This document shows, in pieces, positions 34,209-43,500 of a stretch of 64,000 nucleotides of DNA. The notes beneath the pieces were generated by a model. It saw nothing but the letters and a program-made list of their open reading frames with translations. It was not told the DNA's origin and did not search any database. The stretch's first letter is position 1, and each line of letters begins with the position of its first letter. Source of the DNA: Sphingomonas sp. JUb134 (GTDB taxonomy: Bacteria > Pseudomonadota > Alphaproteobacteria > Sphingomonadales > Sphingomonadaceae); the NCBI RefSeq assembly GCF_004341505.2, contig NZ_SLYP02000001.1, forward strand, positions 3,124,501 through 3,188,500. The letters are read 5' to 3'. The position numbers and the translations under genes are program-made.

Positions 34209-36013
34209 CGATGAGGTGGCTCGTCCTCGCCGCGCTACCGGCGTCAACGGGCGCGGCCGCTCCACCGGTCGCCCTGCACCTCAATCAGGTGGGATTCCTG
34301 CCGAACGCCGCCAAGCACGTGATCGTGGCGACCACCGCGACCGCACCCGTAGCGTGGAGCTTGCGCGATGCGCGTGGCACGACGGTGGCGCGCGGGACGG
34401 CGGCGCCGTTCGTCCCGGACGCGGCCTCGGGCGACCGCGTCTTCGACCTCGACCTGAGTGGCGTCCGCGCGCCGGGCCGCTACCGGCTGAGCGTCGAAGG
34501 CGCCACTGCGCGGCTGGTGGAGGTCGGCGCGCGTGTTTACCAGCCGCTGGCGAAGGCCGCGCTCAACTTCTTCTACCAGCAGCGCGCCGGTACCCCGATC
34601 CTGGCGACCCACGCGGGCGGCGTCCGGTGGGCGCGCCCGGCGGGCCACGAGAACGAAATCGTCGGCTGCTTCGCCGGCGTCGACGAGCGCGGCACCGCTT
34701 GGCCCGGCTGCGCGCTGCGGCTCGACGTGACCGGTGGCTGGTACGACGCGGGAGACCACGGCAAATATGTCGTGAACGGCGGCATCGCGGCATGGACGCT
34801 CGTCAACGCGTGGGAAGCCGCCGCCGCGCCGCACCCGTTTCCAGATGGAAGCGCCGCCCTGCCCGAAGCCGGCAACGGTGTCAGCGACCTGCTGGACGAG
34901 GCGCGCTGGGAGCTGATGTTCCTGCTGAGGATGCAGGTGCCCGACGGGACGATCGTCGCACTGCCGCGAGGCAACGCGGGCGGCGGACCATTGTCGCTCT
35001 CGCGGCTCGACGCCGGTGGCATGGCGTTCCACAAGGTCGCCGACCGGCACTGGACCGCGCTGCCGACCGCGCCCGCCGATGACGCGGAGGAGCGACTGCT
35101 CTACCCGCCCAGCACCGCGGCGACGCTGAACCTGGCCGCGACGGCGGCGCAGTGCGCGCGCGTCTGGCGCAGGATCGACGCGGCCTTCGCGAAACGCTGC
35201 CTGCACGCTGCCGAGCGCGCCTATGCCGCGGCGCAGCGGCTGCCCGACGTCCATGCCGCGCAAGGCTTCACCGGCTCCGGCGGCTACGGCGACGAAGACC
35301 TGTCCGACGAATTCTACTGGGCCACAGCCGAGCTGTACGCCGCCACGCGGGATCCCGCGCTCCTGCGCGAACTGACGCGCCGTACCGCCGCGCTGTCACC
35401 CGCCAACGCCGAACGCGCACCCAATTGGAGCGCGACGGCGATGCTCGGCACGATCACGCTCGCGACAGTTGACGGCGTGCCCGCCGACGTGCGCGCGGCC
35501 GCGCGGGACCGGGTGGTCGCGCTCGCGCGGCGCTTCGCCGCGGAGACGGATCAAACGGGATATCGCATCCCGTTCGCCGGCACGGCCTACGCCTGGGGCT
35601 CCAACGGCGCGCTGCTAAACCGCGGCATCGTCCTCGCGCTCGGGGCGCGGTTCACGAACGCGCCGGCGCTGCGCGACGCGGCGATCGCCACGCTCGACTA
35701 CGTGCTCGGACGCAACCCGCTCGACCAGAGCTACGTCAGCGGGTTCGGGGCGAAGCCGATGATGAACCCGCATCACCGCTACTGGGCGCATCAGCTCGAC
35801 GCGCGCTACCCCGGGCCGCCTCCCGGCGCGCTGAGCGGCGGCGCGAACAACACCGTGATGGCCGATCCCGTCGCCGCGCAGCTGAAGGGACGCTGCGCGC
35901 CTCAACGCTGCTGGATCGACGACGCGCGCGCCTATGCCGTGAACGAGGTGGCGATCAACTGGAACGCTCCGCTGGTCTGGTTGGCGGCCTGGGCGGACGG
36001 AGGCGCACGCTAG
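34205..36013 (+). CDS. Glycoside hydrolase family 9 endoglucanase-type enzyme, secreted
   Basis: A 602-residue protein starting at a GTG (34205) overlapping the GH27 stop; an ATG two codons later is an alternative. It has a signal-like N-terminus, then an N-terminal Ig-like CelD_N domain (LHLNQVGFLPNAAKHVIV) and the (alpha/alpha)6 barrel. Catalytic candidates are Asp181 and Asp184 in GGWYDAGDHGKYV, the His block NPHHRYW, and Glu581 in AVNEVAINWNAPLVW. It cleaves beta-1,4-glucan linkages, possibly in glucomannan or xyloglucan backbones. It ends the rightward operon, 25 bp from the convergent GH26 gene. Confidence 0.9.
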   Translation: MTMRWLVLAALPASTGAAAPPVALHLNQVGFLPNAAKHVIVATTATAPVAWSLRDARGTTVARGTAAPFVPDAASGDRVFDLDLSGVRAPGRYRLSVEGATARLVEVGARVYQPLAKAALNFFYQQRAGTPILATHAGGVRWARPAGHENEIVGCFAGVDERGTAWPGCALRLDVTGGWYDAGDHGKYVVNGGIAAWTLVNAWEAAAAPHPFPDGSAALPEAGNGVSDLLDEARWELMFLLRMQVPDGTIVALPRGNAGGGPLSLSRLDAGGMAFHKVADRHWTALPTAPADDAEERLLYPPSTAATLNLAATAAQCARVWRRIDAAFAKRCLHAAERAYAAAQRLPDVHAAQGFTGSGGYGDEDLSDEFYWATAELYAATRDPALLRELTRRTAALSPANAERAPNWSATAMLGTITLATVDGVPADVRAAARDRVVALARRFAAETDQTGYRIPFAGTAYAWGSNGALLNRGIVLALGARFTNAPALRDAAIATLDYVLGRNPLDQSYVSGFGAKPMMNPHHRYWAHQLDARYPGPPPGALSGGANNTVMADPVAAQLKGRCAPQRCWIDDARAYAVNEVAINWNAPLVWLAAWADGGAR

Positions 36014-36038
36014 CCCTCCGCCCCCGTTTCGCGCCCGC

Positions 36039-37088
36039 TCATTCCTTCAGCGTTTCGGGCAGTTCGTCCTTGGTCACGTAGCGCTCGCTGGCGAAGTAAG
36101 CGCGTAGCTGCTCGGGGGTGTTCTGCGCCGGATCGGTCAGCCAGCGCGTGTGCCACGTCATGAACCACAGCCAGTCCGCCTTCGGCCCCAGCCGCGCGGG
36201 ATCCGGCACCGGGCCGTTCTCGTGCAGACAGATCGGCACGGTGTCGCGGACGATCGCCTTGACCCGCCCGAACATCGCAGCCAGCGGACCGTGGTCGTCG
36301 ACGTAGATGTCCGCACCGGCGACGTCGACGTAGCGGCGGCCGGGATAGTAGCGCGCGTCGACGTTCTGCCCCGCCCAGCCCAGCACCCAGATCAGATGGT
36401 CGAGCCCGCGGCTGCGGGTGAAGTACTCGTACATCAGGCGCCACAGCGCCTTGAACGCCTCCGGTCCGTGCTTGCCCCACCAGAACCAGTCGCCGCTGAA
36501 CTCGTGGAACGGGCGCCACAGCACCGGCACGCCGGCGTCACGCAATTGCGTCAGCAGGTCGCCGACATGCGCCATCTGCCGCCCCATTGCGGCGTTCTGC
36601 GGCGTACCCGGCGTCAGCGCACGCGCCACGTCGAAATCCTTTTTCGAATTCTCGTACCCCGTCCCGATGTCCGGGGCGCCCCAATGCCAGCACAAGGTGA
36701 CGATCCCGCCCGAGCGATGCCAGGCGATCGCGCGCTCGTTCACCGCCGCCTGATCGCTCGGCTCGATATAGTCGAGCCCCAGGATCGCAGGCAGCTTGCC
36801 CGTGACGCGTTCGAGATAGTCCAGCTCCTGCCGCGCACCGGCCGGGGTGAAGTTCTGCTCCTGCTGCCCGGTCAGCGTACGTTTGCCGTATTGCGACCAC
36901 AGGTACGCGTACAGCGTTCGCGCGCCCGCCGACGCCTGCGCGTTGCTGAGCTGCCCGCGTGCCGGATCGGCGTCGACCGCGGAGGCTTTCGCCACTGTGG
37001 TACCTGCGGTAAGCGAGCACAACGCCGTCGCGCCGATCAGCGCATCGCGCCTGGTCCAGCGCCCGTCACCCTCGGTTCGGCCGCTCAC
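36039..37088 (-). CDS. Glycoside hydrolase family 26 beta-mannanase-type enzyme, Tat-exported
   Basis: A 349-residue protein starting at GTG 37088 and overlapping the upstream stop. The N-terminus WTRRDALIGATALCSLTAG is a twin-arginine signal. GH26 features are YLWSQYGKRTLTGQQEQ, WHWGAPDIGTGYENSKKDFD, the acid/base Glu196 in LWRPFHEFSGDWFWWG and the nucleophile Glu290 in ICLHENGPVPDP. This is the endo-acting mannanase of the locus. A short CBM-like gene precedes it in the same operon. Confidence 0.9.
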   Translation of the reverse strand: MSGRTEGDGRWTRRDALIGATALCSLTAGTTVAKASAVDADPARGQLSNAQASAGARTLYAYLWSQYGKRTLTGQQEQNFTPAGARQELDYLERVTGKLPAILGLDYIEPSDQAAVNERAIAWHRSGGIVTLCWHWGAPDIGTGYENSKKDFDVARALTPGTPQNAAMGRQMAHVGDLLTQLRDAGVPVLWRPFHEFSGDWFWWGKHGPEAFKALWRLMYEYFTRSRGLDHLIWVLGWAGQNVDARYYPGRRYVDVAGADIYVDDHGPLAAMFGRVKAIVRDTVPICLHENGPVPDPARLGPKADWLWFMTWHTRWLTDPAQNTPEQLRAYFASERYVTKDELPETLKE

Positions 37089-37642
37089 GACGCCTTCTGC
37101 CCTAGGTCGAGCACGAACACCGGTCCGAGATCGATGACGCCCTTCTGCGCGCCGAGATGAAGGGTGACCGTCGCCTGTCCGGCCTGATAGTCCTGCGACG
37201 CGGTGCCGCGCACGCTGCGCAGCGACCATGCCGCTTCCGCCTTCGCCTCGCCCGCGACGATCTGCTCGTAGCCGGGAGCGGGGCCGATCAGCCCGACGAA
37301 CGGCAGCGACAGCGACTCTCCCGCGGCGACCTTGGGCGCGCGCATCCACACCGCGACGACGAGCGCGTCGCCCTTCCTGATCGGCTTGGTCACCGACGCG
37401 GTCGCGCCGATGTCGTAGGCATGCGCCGCCGGCTGCGCCACCGTGACCCGAAGCGCCTGCCCGCCGACCACCGTTCCGTCCTTTACGACCTTCGCGGCAT
37501 AGCCGGTGCCGTAGAGGCCGTAGCCGATGCTGGGCGCGTTGATGGCGCGGGACATGATGTCCAGCTGCTGCGGCGCGGCACCGCCGCTTGCAGCGAGTGT
37601 CGCACACGCGAGCGCCCCCATGGTCGTGACGAGCCGCATCAT
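37085..37642 (-). CDS. Small secreted carbohydrate-binding-module-like protein
   Basis: A 185-residue protein with a signal peptide (MMRLVTTMGALACATLAASGGAA). The rest is predicted all-beta with repeated strand patterns (IGYGLYGTGYAAKVVKDG, VAQPAAHAYDIGATASV, GDALVVAVWMRAPKVA, ATVTLHLGAQKGVIDLGPVFVLDLG). This pattern is reminiscent of galactose-binding-like CBM4/9/CBM22 jelly rolls. There is no catalytic motif. Its stop overlaps the GH26 start (GTGA), so the two are probably made in equal amounts and it may target the mannanase to its substrate. The family assignment is by shape, not a firm match. Confidence 0.6.
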   Translation of the reverse strand: MMRLVTTMGALACATLAASGGAAPQQLDIMSRAINAPSIGYGLYGTGYAAKVVKDGTVVGGQALRVTVAQPAAHAYDIGATASVTKPIRKGDALVVAVWMRAPKVAAGESLSLPFVGLIGPAPGYEQIVAGEAKAEAAWSLRSVRGTASQDYQAGQATVTLHLGAQKGVIDLGPVFVLDLGQKAS

Positions 37643-37765
37643 CCCATCTCCTGATCGCGCCAGCATCTATGCCCGGCTGTGTCGAACATCGCTCACCGGA
37701 TTACCAAACTCAATTGTTTTATTGTTTCGTTGTGCAGGTCGTTACGGATGAGCTAGTCGACCGCC

Positions 37766-39019
37766 ATGGCGGTCACGAAACCAAGAGTGACGAGCAACGG
37801 CGTTCACGGGGCGGTGTCGGACAACCGCTCGAGCGACGGACGCGATACCCGTCTGTCCTCGAGCCTATCGGGCACGAACCTCGTGCGCGCGGGCGACTAC
37901 AACACGCGCACGGTGCTGCAGGCGATCCGCATCTCGCCGGGCACCACCCGCATCGCGGTGGCGGAGCGCACCGGCCTGACCGCGGCGACCATCGCGAACA
38001 TAACCGCGCGACTGACCGAGACCGGCCTGATCCGCGTCGTCGGGCGACGGCTGGGTGGACGCGGGCAGCCGCCGCTCCAACTCGAGGTCGATCCCGACGG
38101 GGCCTACGCGGTCGGCGTCAACATCGATCGCGATCATCTCAGCATCGTGATCCTGGATTTGGCAGGAGAGGTCCGCAGCCGTATCACCCGCGAAGTCCTG
38201 TTCGCGCTGCCGGACGCGGTGCGCACGTTCGTGCACGACGAACTCGACGGGTTGATCGCACGCGGGGAGGTCGACCGGGAGAAGATCCTGGGCATCGGCG
38301 TCGCCATTCCCGACGAACTCGGCACCATCGCGCTTCCAGGCCAGCCGGCCGAATACAGCGCATGGAGCGACGTGGCGGTGGAGGAACTCTTCGCCGACCT
38401 GCCTTGGCCGGTGCACTGCGACAACGACGCCGCCGCGGCGGCGCTCGGCGAAGCCGAATTCGGCAGCGGCTTCGCCAATCCCAGCTTCTTCTACCTGCTC
38501 ATAAGCGCCGGCCTCGGCGGCGGCCTCGTCATCGACCGCAAGTTCCACCGCGGCGCGACCCGCCGGTCAGGTGAGATCGGGCTCTTGCCCGACGCTACCG
38601 CGCAGCGCGCCGGGGCGACCGTGCAGGACACCGTCTCCCTGTCCGAACTGCAACGCCGGCTTACGGCCGCCGGCCACCGAGGCTTGGTCACGAAGCTGGA
38701 CGTCACGGGCGACGGCGTCGCCGATGTCGTGGCGGATTGGGTGTCCGACGCGGTGCGCACGCTCGCCGCGCCATTAATGTCGGTCAACTGCCTGCTCAAT
38801 CCCGATGCTGTCCTGATCGGAGGCAGGCTGCCGCTCGCGTTGATCGAGCGGTTGGCCACGGCGCTCAACGAGGCGCTGTCGCGAACCGTCCTGCCCGCGC
38901 ATGCGCCCATACTGCCTGCGGCCATGGCGCGCGACGCCTCGGCGACCGGTGCGGCGATCCTGCCGTTCATGGATCATCTGCTACCCTCCGACGCCATCCT
39001 GATCCAGGCCGGCCGCTGA
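37766..39019 (+). CDS. ROK-family transcriptional regulator (NagC/XylR type)
   Basis: A 417-residue protein. The N-terminal winged helix (residues about 48-95, NTRTVLQAIRISPGTTRIAVAERTGLTAATIANITARL) is joined to a ROK sugar-binding domain (AVGVNIDRDHLSIVILDLAG, GIGVAIPDELG, CDNDAAAAALGEAEFG, LISAGLGGGLVIDRKFHRG). It probably senses a mono- or disaccharide and represses the locus until that sugar arrives. It is divergent from the CBM-GH26 operon across 123 bp, which includes an AT-rich stretch near 37700-37735 suited to an operator. Confidence 0.9.
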   Translation: MAVTKPRVTSNGVHGAVSDNRSSDGRDTRLSSSLSGTNLVRAGDYNTRTVLQAIRISPGTTRIAVAERTGLTAATIANITARLTETGLIRVVGRRLGGRGQPPLQLEVDPDGAYAVGVNIDRDHLSIVILDLAGEVRSRITREVLFALPDAVRTFVHDELDGLIARGEVDREKILGIGVAIPDELGTIALPGQPAEYSAWSDVAVEELFADLPWPVHCDNDAAAAALGEAEFGSGFANPSFFYLLISAGLGGGLVIDRKFHRGATRRSGEIGLLPDATAQRAGATVQDTVSLSELQRRLTAAGHRGLVTKLDVTGDGVADVVADWVSDAVRTLAAPLMSVNCLLNPDAVLIGGRLPLALIERLATALNEALSRTVLPAHAPILPAAMARDASATGAAILPFMDHLLPSDAILIQAGR

Positions 39020-39047
39020 TGCCCGCGACAGAAGCGGCGGCACCGCG

Positions 39048-39413
39048 ATGACGACTTGGCGACGACCGCTGGCCGTGCTGCTGCCGTGGGTCGCGCTGAC
39101 AGCGAGCGCCGTACCGTCGTCGCAGCGTCGGACCTGCATCGACACCGGGGAGATTGCGACGCGCGAGCCGCTCGGGCTGCAGTCTCTCGCCTTCACGCTG
39201 GTGGGTGGCCGGCGGGTGACGCTGCTCACGCAGGGCGCGTGCGCTCACCTCGACGAGATCGGCCGCCGGTACCTGCTGGAGTTCGAGCATCGCGAAGGAC
39301 GCAAGCTGTGCGCCGGCGACCGGCTTCGCGCGGTCGATCCGCTGCTGCTCGGCACCGGCGGGGCTGTAGGCACGCCGTTCTGCCGCGTCGCGACGATCAC
39401 GCCGGCATCCTGA
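39048..39413 (+). CDS. Secreted small cysteine-containing protein of unknown function
   Basis: A 121-residue protein with an N-terminal hydrophobic segment (RRPLAVLLPWVALTASAV) that could be a signal peptide. The mature part has four Cys (RTCID, GACAH, KLCAGD, FCRV) spaced as for two disulfides. The pattern C...VTLLTQGACAHLDE...LCAGDRL...FCRVATI is reminiscent of small periplasmic DUF6491-type proteins; this is a weak recognition. It follows the ROK regulator by 28 bp in the same direction and is convergent with the cupin gene, 3 bp away. Confidence 0.55.
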   Translation: MTTWRRPLAVLLPWVALTASAVPSSQRRTCIDTGEIATREPLGLQSLAFTLVGGRRVTLLTQGACAHLDEIGRRYLLEFEHREGRKLCAGDRLRAVDPLLLGTGGAVGTPFCRVATITPAS

Positions 39414-39416
39414 TCG

Positions 39417-40439
39417 TCAGTCCAGCGCCGCCAGCATGCGCTGGAGATACTGGCGAATCGAGCGGTCGCGCGCGGGCCCGGGCGGACCGAGCGCCCCACG
39501 TGCGGCAGGCGGCAGGTGATCGGCCGCGTGCGTCGCGTCGGGTGCGAACACCAGATGGTCGAACCAGGAGCGCATCGCGGCTCGCTGTCCTTCCGGCAGA
39601 TCGCGGATCGCCAGCACCGCGTGCATCAGCGCCGCGAAGGGCGACCCGCCCCGTCCCTGCCCCCACCAGTAGTTGACCAGTACGTTGAAGGGGCCGCTGG
39701 CAGCGACGTCGTGCCACCACAGGGAAGGAATGAAGATCGCATCTCCAGGCTGCAGATGCGCCACCTGCATCGTCCGCGCGGCCGCCGCGAAACGCGGGAA
39801 TCGCGCTGGATCGGGCCGTTCGACGTCGACCATGCTGGTCGGCTGCCCGGCGATCGTGTTCTCGATGGGGCCGACGTACAGATCGGGCGCGGCCTCCGGC
39901 GGAAACAGGACGAAGCGCCGTCGGCCTGACACGACCACCGCCACATTGTCGGACATGTCGTAGTGCGTCGAGGCGCGGCTCGCGTTGCCCAGCCACAGCC
40001 GCGGCTTGGCGCCCGGCGTCGGGAGCGGGAGCACGTTCTCCCGCTGCCAGCCCGGATAGGCTTCGGCGGTGGCTGCCGAGCCGGCGTACATGGCGACGGG
40101 ATCGGGGTCGTCCGCCGCCGCCAGCAGTCCGTCCAGCATGACCGGCAAGGTGACCTGCGCCGATCGAAAGTTGAAGCTGCGTGCATCGTCGCCGTAGAAG
40201 AAGCGGCCGCGCGCTTCCGGAGGCGCGACGAACATGCCCAGCGGCCGTCCACCGGTGAAGCGTCGTAGATAAGTCGCCATCGACCGTGGACCACCCGCGG
40301 CCGCCGCCACCCCCGGCCAGTCGGCTGCCACCCCGCGCATCACGACTGGTCGATGATGGCCCGCGATCTCGGCGGCGAACCGTTCCGCCGTGACGTCGGC
40401 GACCTCCGCCACGCGGGGCGCTTCGTCCAGCATCGTCAT
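39417..40439 (-). CDS. Cupin-like (JmjC/Cupin_8) 2-oxoglutarate oxygenase-type protein
   Basis: A 340-residue protein. The N-terminal part (ITAERF-like start, HHRPVVMRGVAADWPG) and the double-stranded beta helix match Cupin_8: RLWLGNASRASTHYDMSDNVAVVVSGRRRFVLFPPE carries the HxD iron ligands (STHYD), and the later His is in LWWHDVAASGPFNVLVNYWW. Such proteins hydroxylate peptide side chains or small molecules; the substrate here is unknown. It lies 97 bp downstream of a TonB-dependent receptor in the same direction, a pairing often seen in sphingomonads, Caulobacter and Xanthomonas together with tryptophan-halogenase genes. Confidence 0.85.
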   Translation of the reverse strand: MTMLDEAPRVAEVADVTAERFAAEIAGHHRPVVMRGVAADWPGVAAAAGGPRSMATYLRRFTGGRPLGMFVAPPEARGRFFYGDDARSFNFRSAQVTLPVMLDGLLAAADDPDPVAMYAGSAATAEAYPGWQRENVLPLPTPGAKPRLWLGNASRASTHYDMSDNVAVVVSGRRRFVLFPPEAAPDLYVGPIENTIAGQPTSMVDVERPDPARFPRFAAAARTMQVAHLQPGDAIFIPSLWWHDVAASGPFNVLVNYWWGQGRGGSPFAALMHAVLAIRDLPEGQRAAMRSWFDHLVFAPDATHAADHLPPAARGALGPPGPARDRSIRQYLQRMLAALD

Positions 40440-40536
40440 CCGTCGTCACTCCTACCCAGCCGACGACCGGGAGGCATGGGCCGCGTGAAGACGATGGCGC
40501 GAACGCCGGTCCTGGTCACGCAGCCCGCCGACCCTC

Positions 40537-43500
40537 TCAATACGTCAGGCGCACGCTCAGCTGGTACTGCCGATCGCTCTTGAAGAACGTCCTCGGCGCA
40601 GTCAGCCCGTCCTGGTTGAGCAGGAACCGCGTCTGGGTCGTCGTGTCCAGCAGGTTGTTGACCTGCACGCCGATCTTGAAGTTGCGGTTGAGCGTGTAGA
40701 AAAGCGAGGCGTCCGCCTGTCCGGTCGCATCGCTGTACACCGGCAGGAACGGGAACAGCTCGTCGCGGTTGTTCAACAGGTAGGACGACCGCCAGCTGTA
40801 GGCCAGCCGCGCATAGATGCCGTACTTGTCGTAGAAGCCCGCCACGTTGAAGTTGTGCTTGGACAGCAACGGCAACGGCAGGTTCGTGTACAACCCCGTG
40901 ATGTCGATCGGCGGCTGGTTGCCGTCGCCCTCGTTCGGGGTTGGGTCCGTAGAGGCGGCGAAGCGCGGCGGCGTGGTCTGGATACGGCCAGCGTCGATGT
41001 AGGTGTAGGTCGCCTGCAGCCCGAAGCCGCTGAGCGCTCCCGGCAGGAAGTCGAACGTCTGCTGGTACGACACCTCAGCGCCCTTGATGTCGCTCTTGCC
41101 CTCCGCGTTGGTCGGGCCGGTCAGCGCCAGCGAATAGTTCGACCCGTTGTTGCTGAAATCGCGCACGAAGCCGCTGTTGTTGACGATGACGTCGCTCAGC
41201 CGCTTGTAGAACAGCGTACCCGTCAGCTGGCCTACCTTCGCGAAATACCATTCGGCAGTCAGGTCGAGCTGGTCCGCCTTGATCGGGCGCAGGAACGGGT
41301 TTTCCGAACGAGCCTCGAACACGCCGTTGGCGCCGTTGAAGGTCAGCGACACGAAATTCCGCAGATTGCTGAAGCTCGGACGCGAGATCGCCTTGGACGC
41401 GGCGAAGCGCATCAGGAACTTGGGCGACAGGTCGAGCCGCAGGTTGACGCTCGGCAACCAGTTGCCGAACTTGTTGACCGCATCCTGCGGCACCGACGCC
41501 CCGTTCGCGAACGCGAGCGCCGTCGCGCGCTGCGCGTCGGTCACGCCGGGGCGGCATAGAGCGGCGACGTTCGACGGGTTCGGCGTACTGCCGTCCGGCT
41601 GCACCTGGGTCTGCTGCGCGCAATAGGCCGCGAAGTTGGAGAAGCCGCCGATCACCTGCTGCGCACCGGGGAAGTTGATCGCGCCGCTGGAGATGTCGGT
41701 GGTGTGGACGTAGCGTACGCCCAGGTTGCCCGTCACCCGCATGCCGTTGGCGAAGTCGGTCCCGAAGTCGGCGCGCGCGTATCCCGCGATCGTCTCCTCG
41801 GAGTTGTCGTAGATCTCGTTGTCGAAGAAGTAGCCGTTGAGCAGGTCCGGGTTGACCGTCGTGCGGCCGTTGACCACCGCTCCGCCGCGGTCCTCGATCG
41901 GGGTGTAGCTGAATCCGTTCTGCGGATCGCGGACGCTGCGCAGCAGGTCCATCAGCGCGCCGTGGTCCTTCAGCACGGCGTCGGTCAGGTACAGCGCGGT
42001 CGGCGCCGGGTTCTGCCCGCGGAAGAAGTCGACGTAGTTGTACGTCTTCGCCGCATCCGGGGTGCTGCCGAGGAACGACGGCCCTTCGTCGGTCCACGTC
42101 GCCGACAGCGATCCCCAGTTGTTGTAGTCGTTGGTGCGGACCGTCTGGTCGCGCTTCGCCCAGCGACCGCCCACCTTCACCGACTTGAGGAAGCTGTCGT
42201 CGGCGAAGTCGTACTGCACGTCGCCCCGGAAGGCGAACTCGTCCCCGTCGTTGATCGCGCGGTTGTTGTACGCGTCGTTGTAGAAGACGTTGTTGCTCTG
42301 CGTGAAGTAGGTCGCCCGGTCGAAGCCGGGCGTCAGGAACTCCACTTTGGGACGCTTGCCCGTCAGGTCGATCGCGACGTTCGCGAAGCTGTAGGCATCT
42401 ACGATGTCGTCGATGCTGCGCGACGAGGCGGTCGTATACTGCCCGTCCAGGTTGATGTGCAGCCGGTCGGTCGGCGAGAACTTCAGGTTGAGCGCAGCGT
42501 CGGTGGTGCGCGTCTTGGTGTAGTTGTAGCGGTTGGTCAGGAAGGTGTTGAGCCCGTTCGGGTTCACGAACTGCGGATAGTCGCAATAGGTCGACTCGTA
42601 GGGGAAGCCGCCGTTCGGGATGATGCAGGGCGTGGTGACGTTGTGCGCCTGGCGGTTGTTGCGACGGCCGATCGTGCCGCTCGTGAACACGCCATCGTCG
42701 TTGAAGGTGTAGGCCGAGCCACCGACGCCCGTGAGCGAGCCGAGCGGGAACGTCTGCCCGATGTCGTTGTAGTAGACCGACGTCTCCATGGACCGGTCGG
42801 TCCAGCCGATCTTGTTCTCCGCTCGCAGGAACTGTCCGGTGACCAGAAGCCGGCGATCGGGCGATTCATACTGCGCCGACGCGGTGATGCTGTTGCGCTG
42901 CGTGTTGAACGACTGCTGGCGAACGCCCGCGCCGCTCGGCGCATAGACGGTGTTGAAGCCGTTGGGCGTCACGAAGCTGTCGCAGACGCGGATCGCGTAG
43001 GGCTGGCCCGCATTGATGATGCGGCCCTCGTTCGGGTTGTTGCCGTCGCAGGTGCCGCCGTCGAACTGGGATCCCTGGAAGTTGCCGTTGACCGCGTAAC
43101 CGTCGACCCCGTCGTCCGGCGCGTTGAAGCGTGGCAGGAAGCCGGACGTGAACACCGAATCGGCGCGGCTGTTCTGCTCGAAATAGCTGCCGCCGACGAG
43201 CAGGCCGAAGCGACCATGCTCGGTGTCCCACTGCTTGCTGAACAGGCCGACGAACGACGGCGCCGAACGCTCGGCCAGATCGCCGTAGCTGATCCCGCCC
43301 GACGCGTAGACGATCGTGTCCTTGCTGTCGAAGGGCTTGCGGGTGTTGATGCTGACCGTGCCGGCGATGCCGCCCTCGATCAGGTCGGCGGTCAGGTTCT
43401 TGAAGACCTCGATCGAACCCGCCAGCTCGGCAGGGACGTCGTTGTAGCCGATCTCGCGTCCGCCCGCGACCGAGAAGGCGTCGCGGCCGTTGAACTCGCC

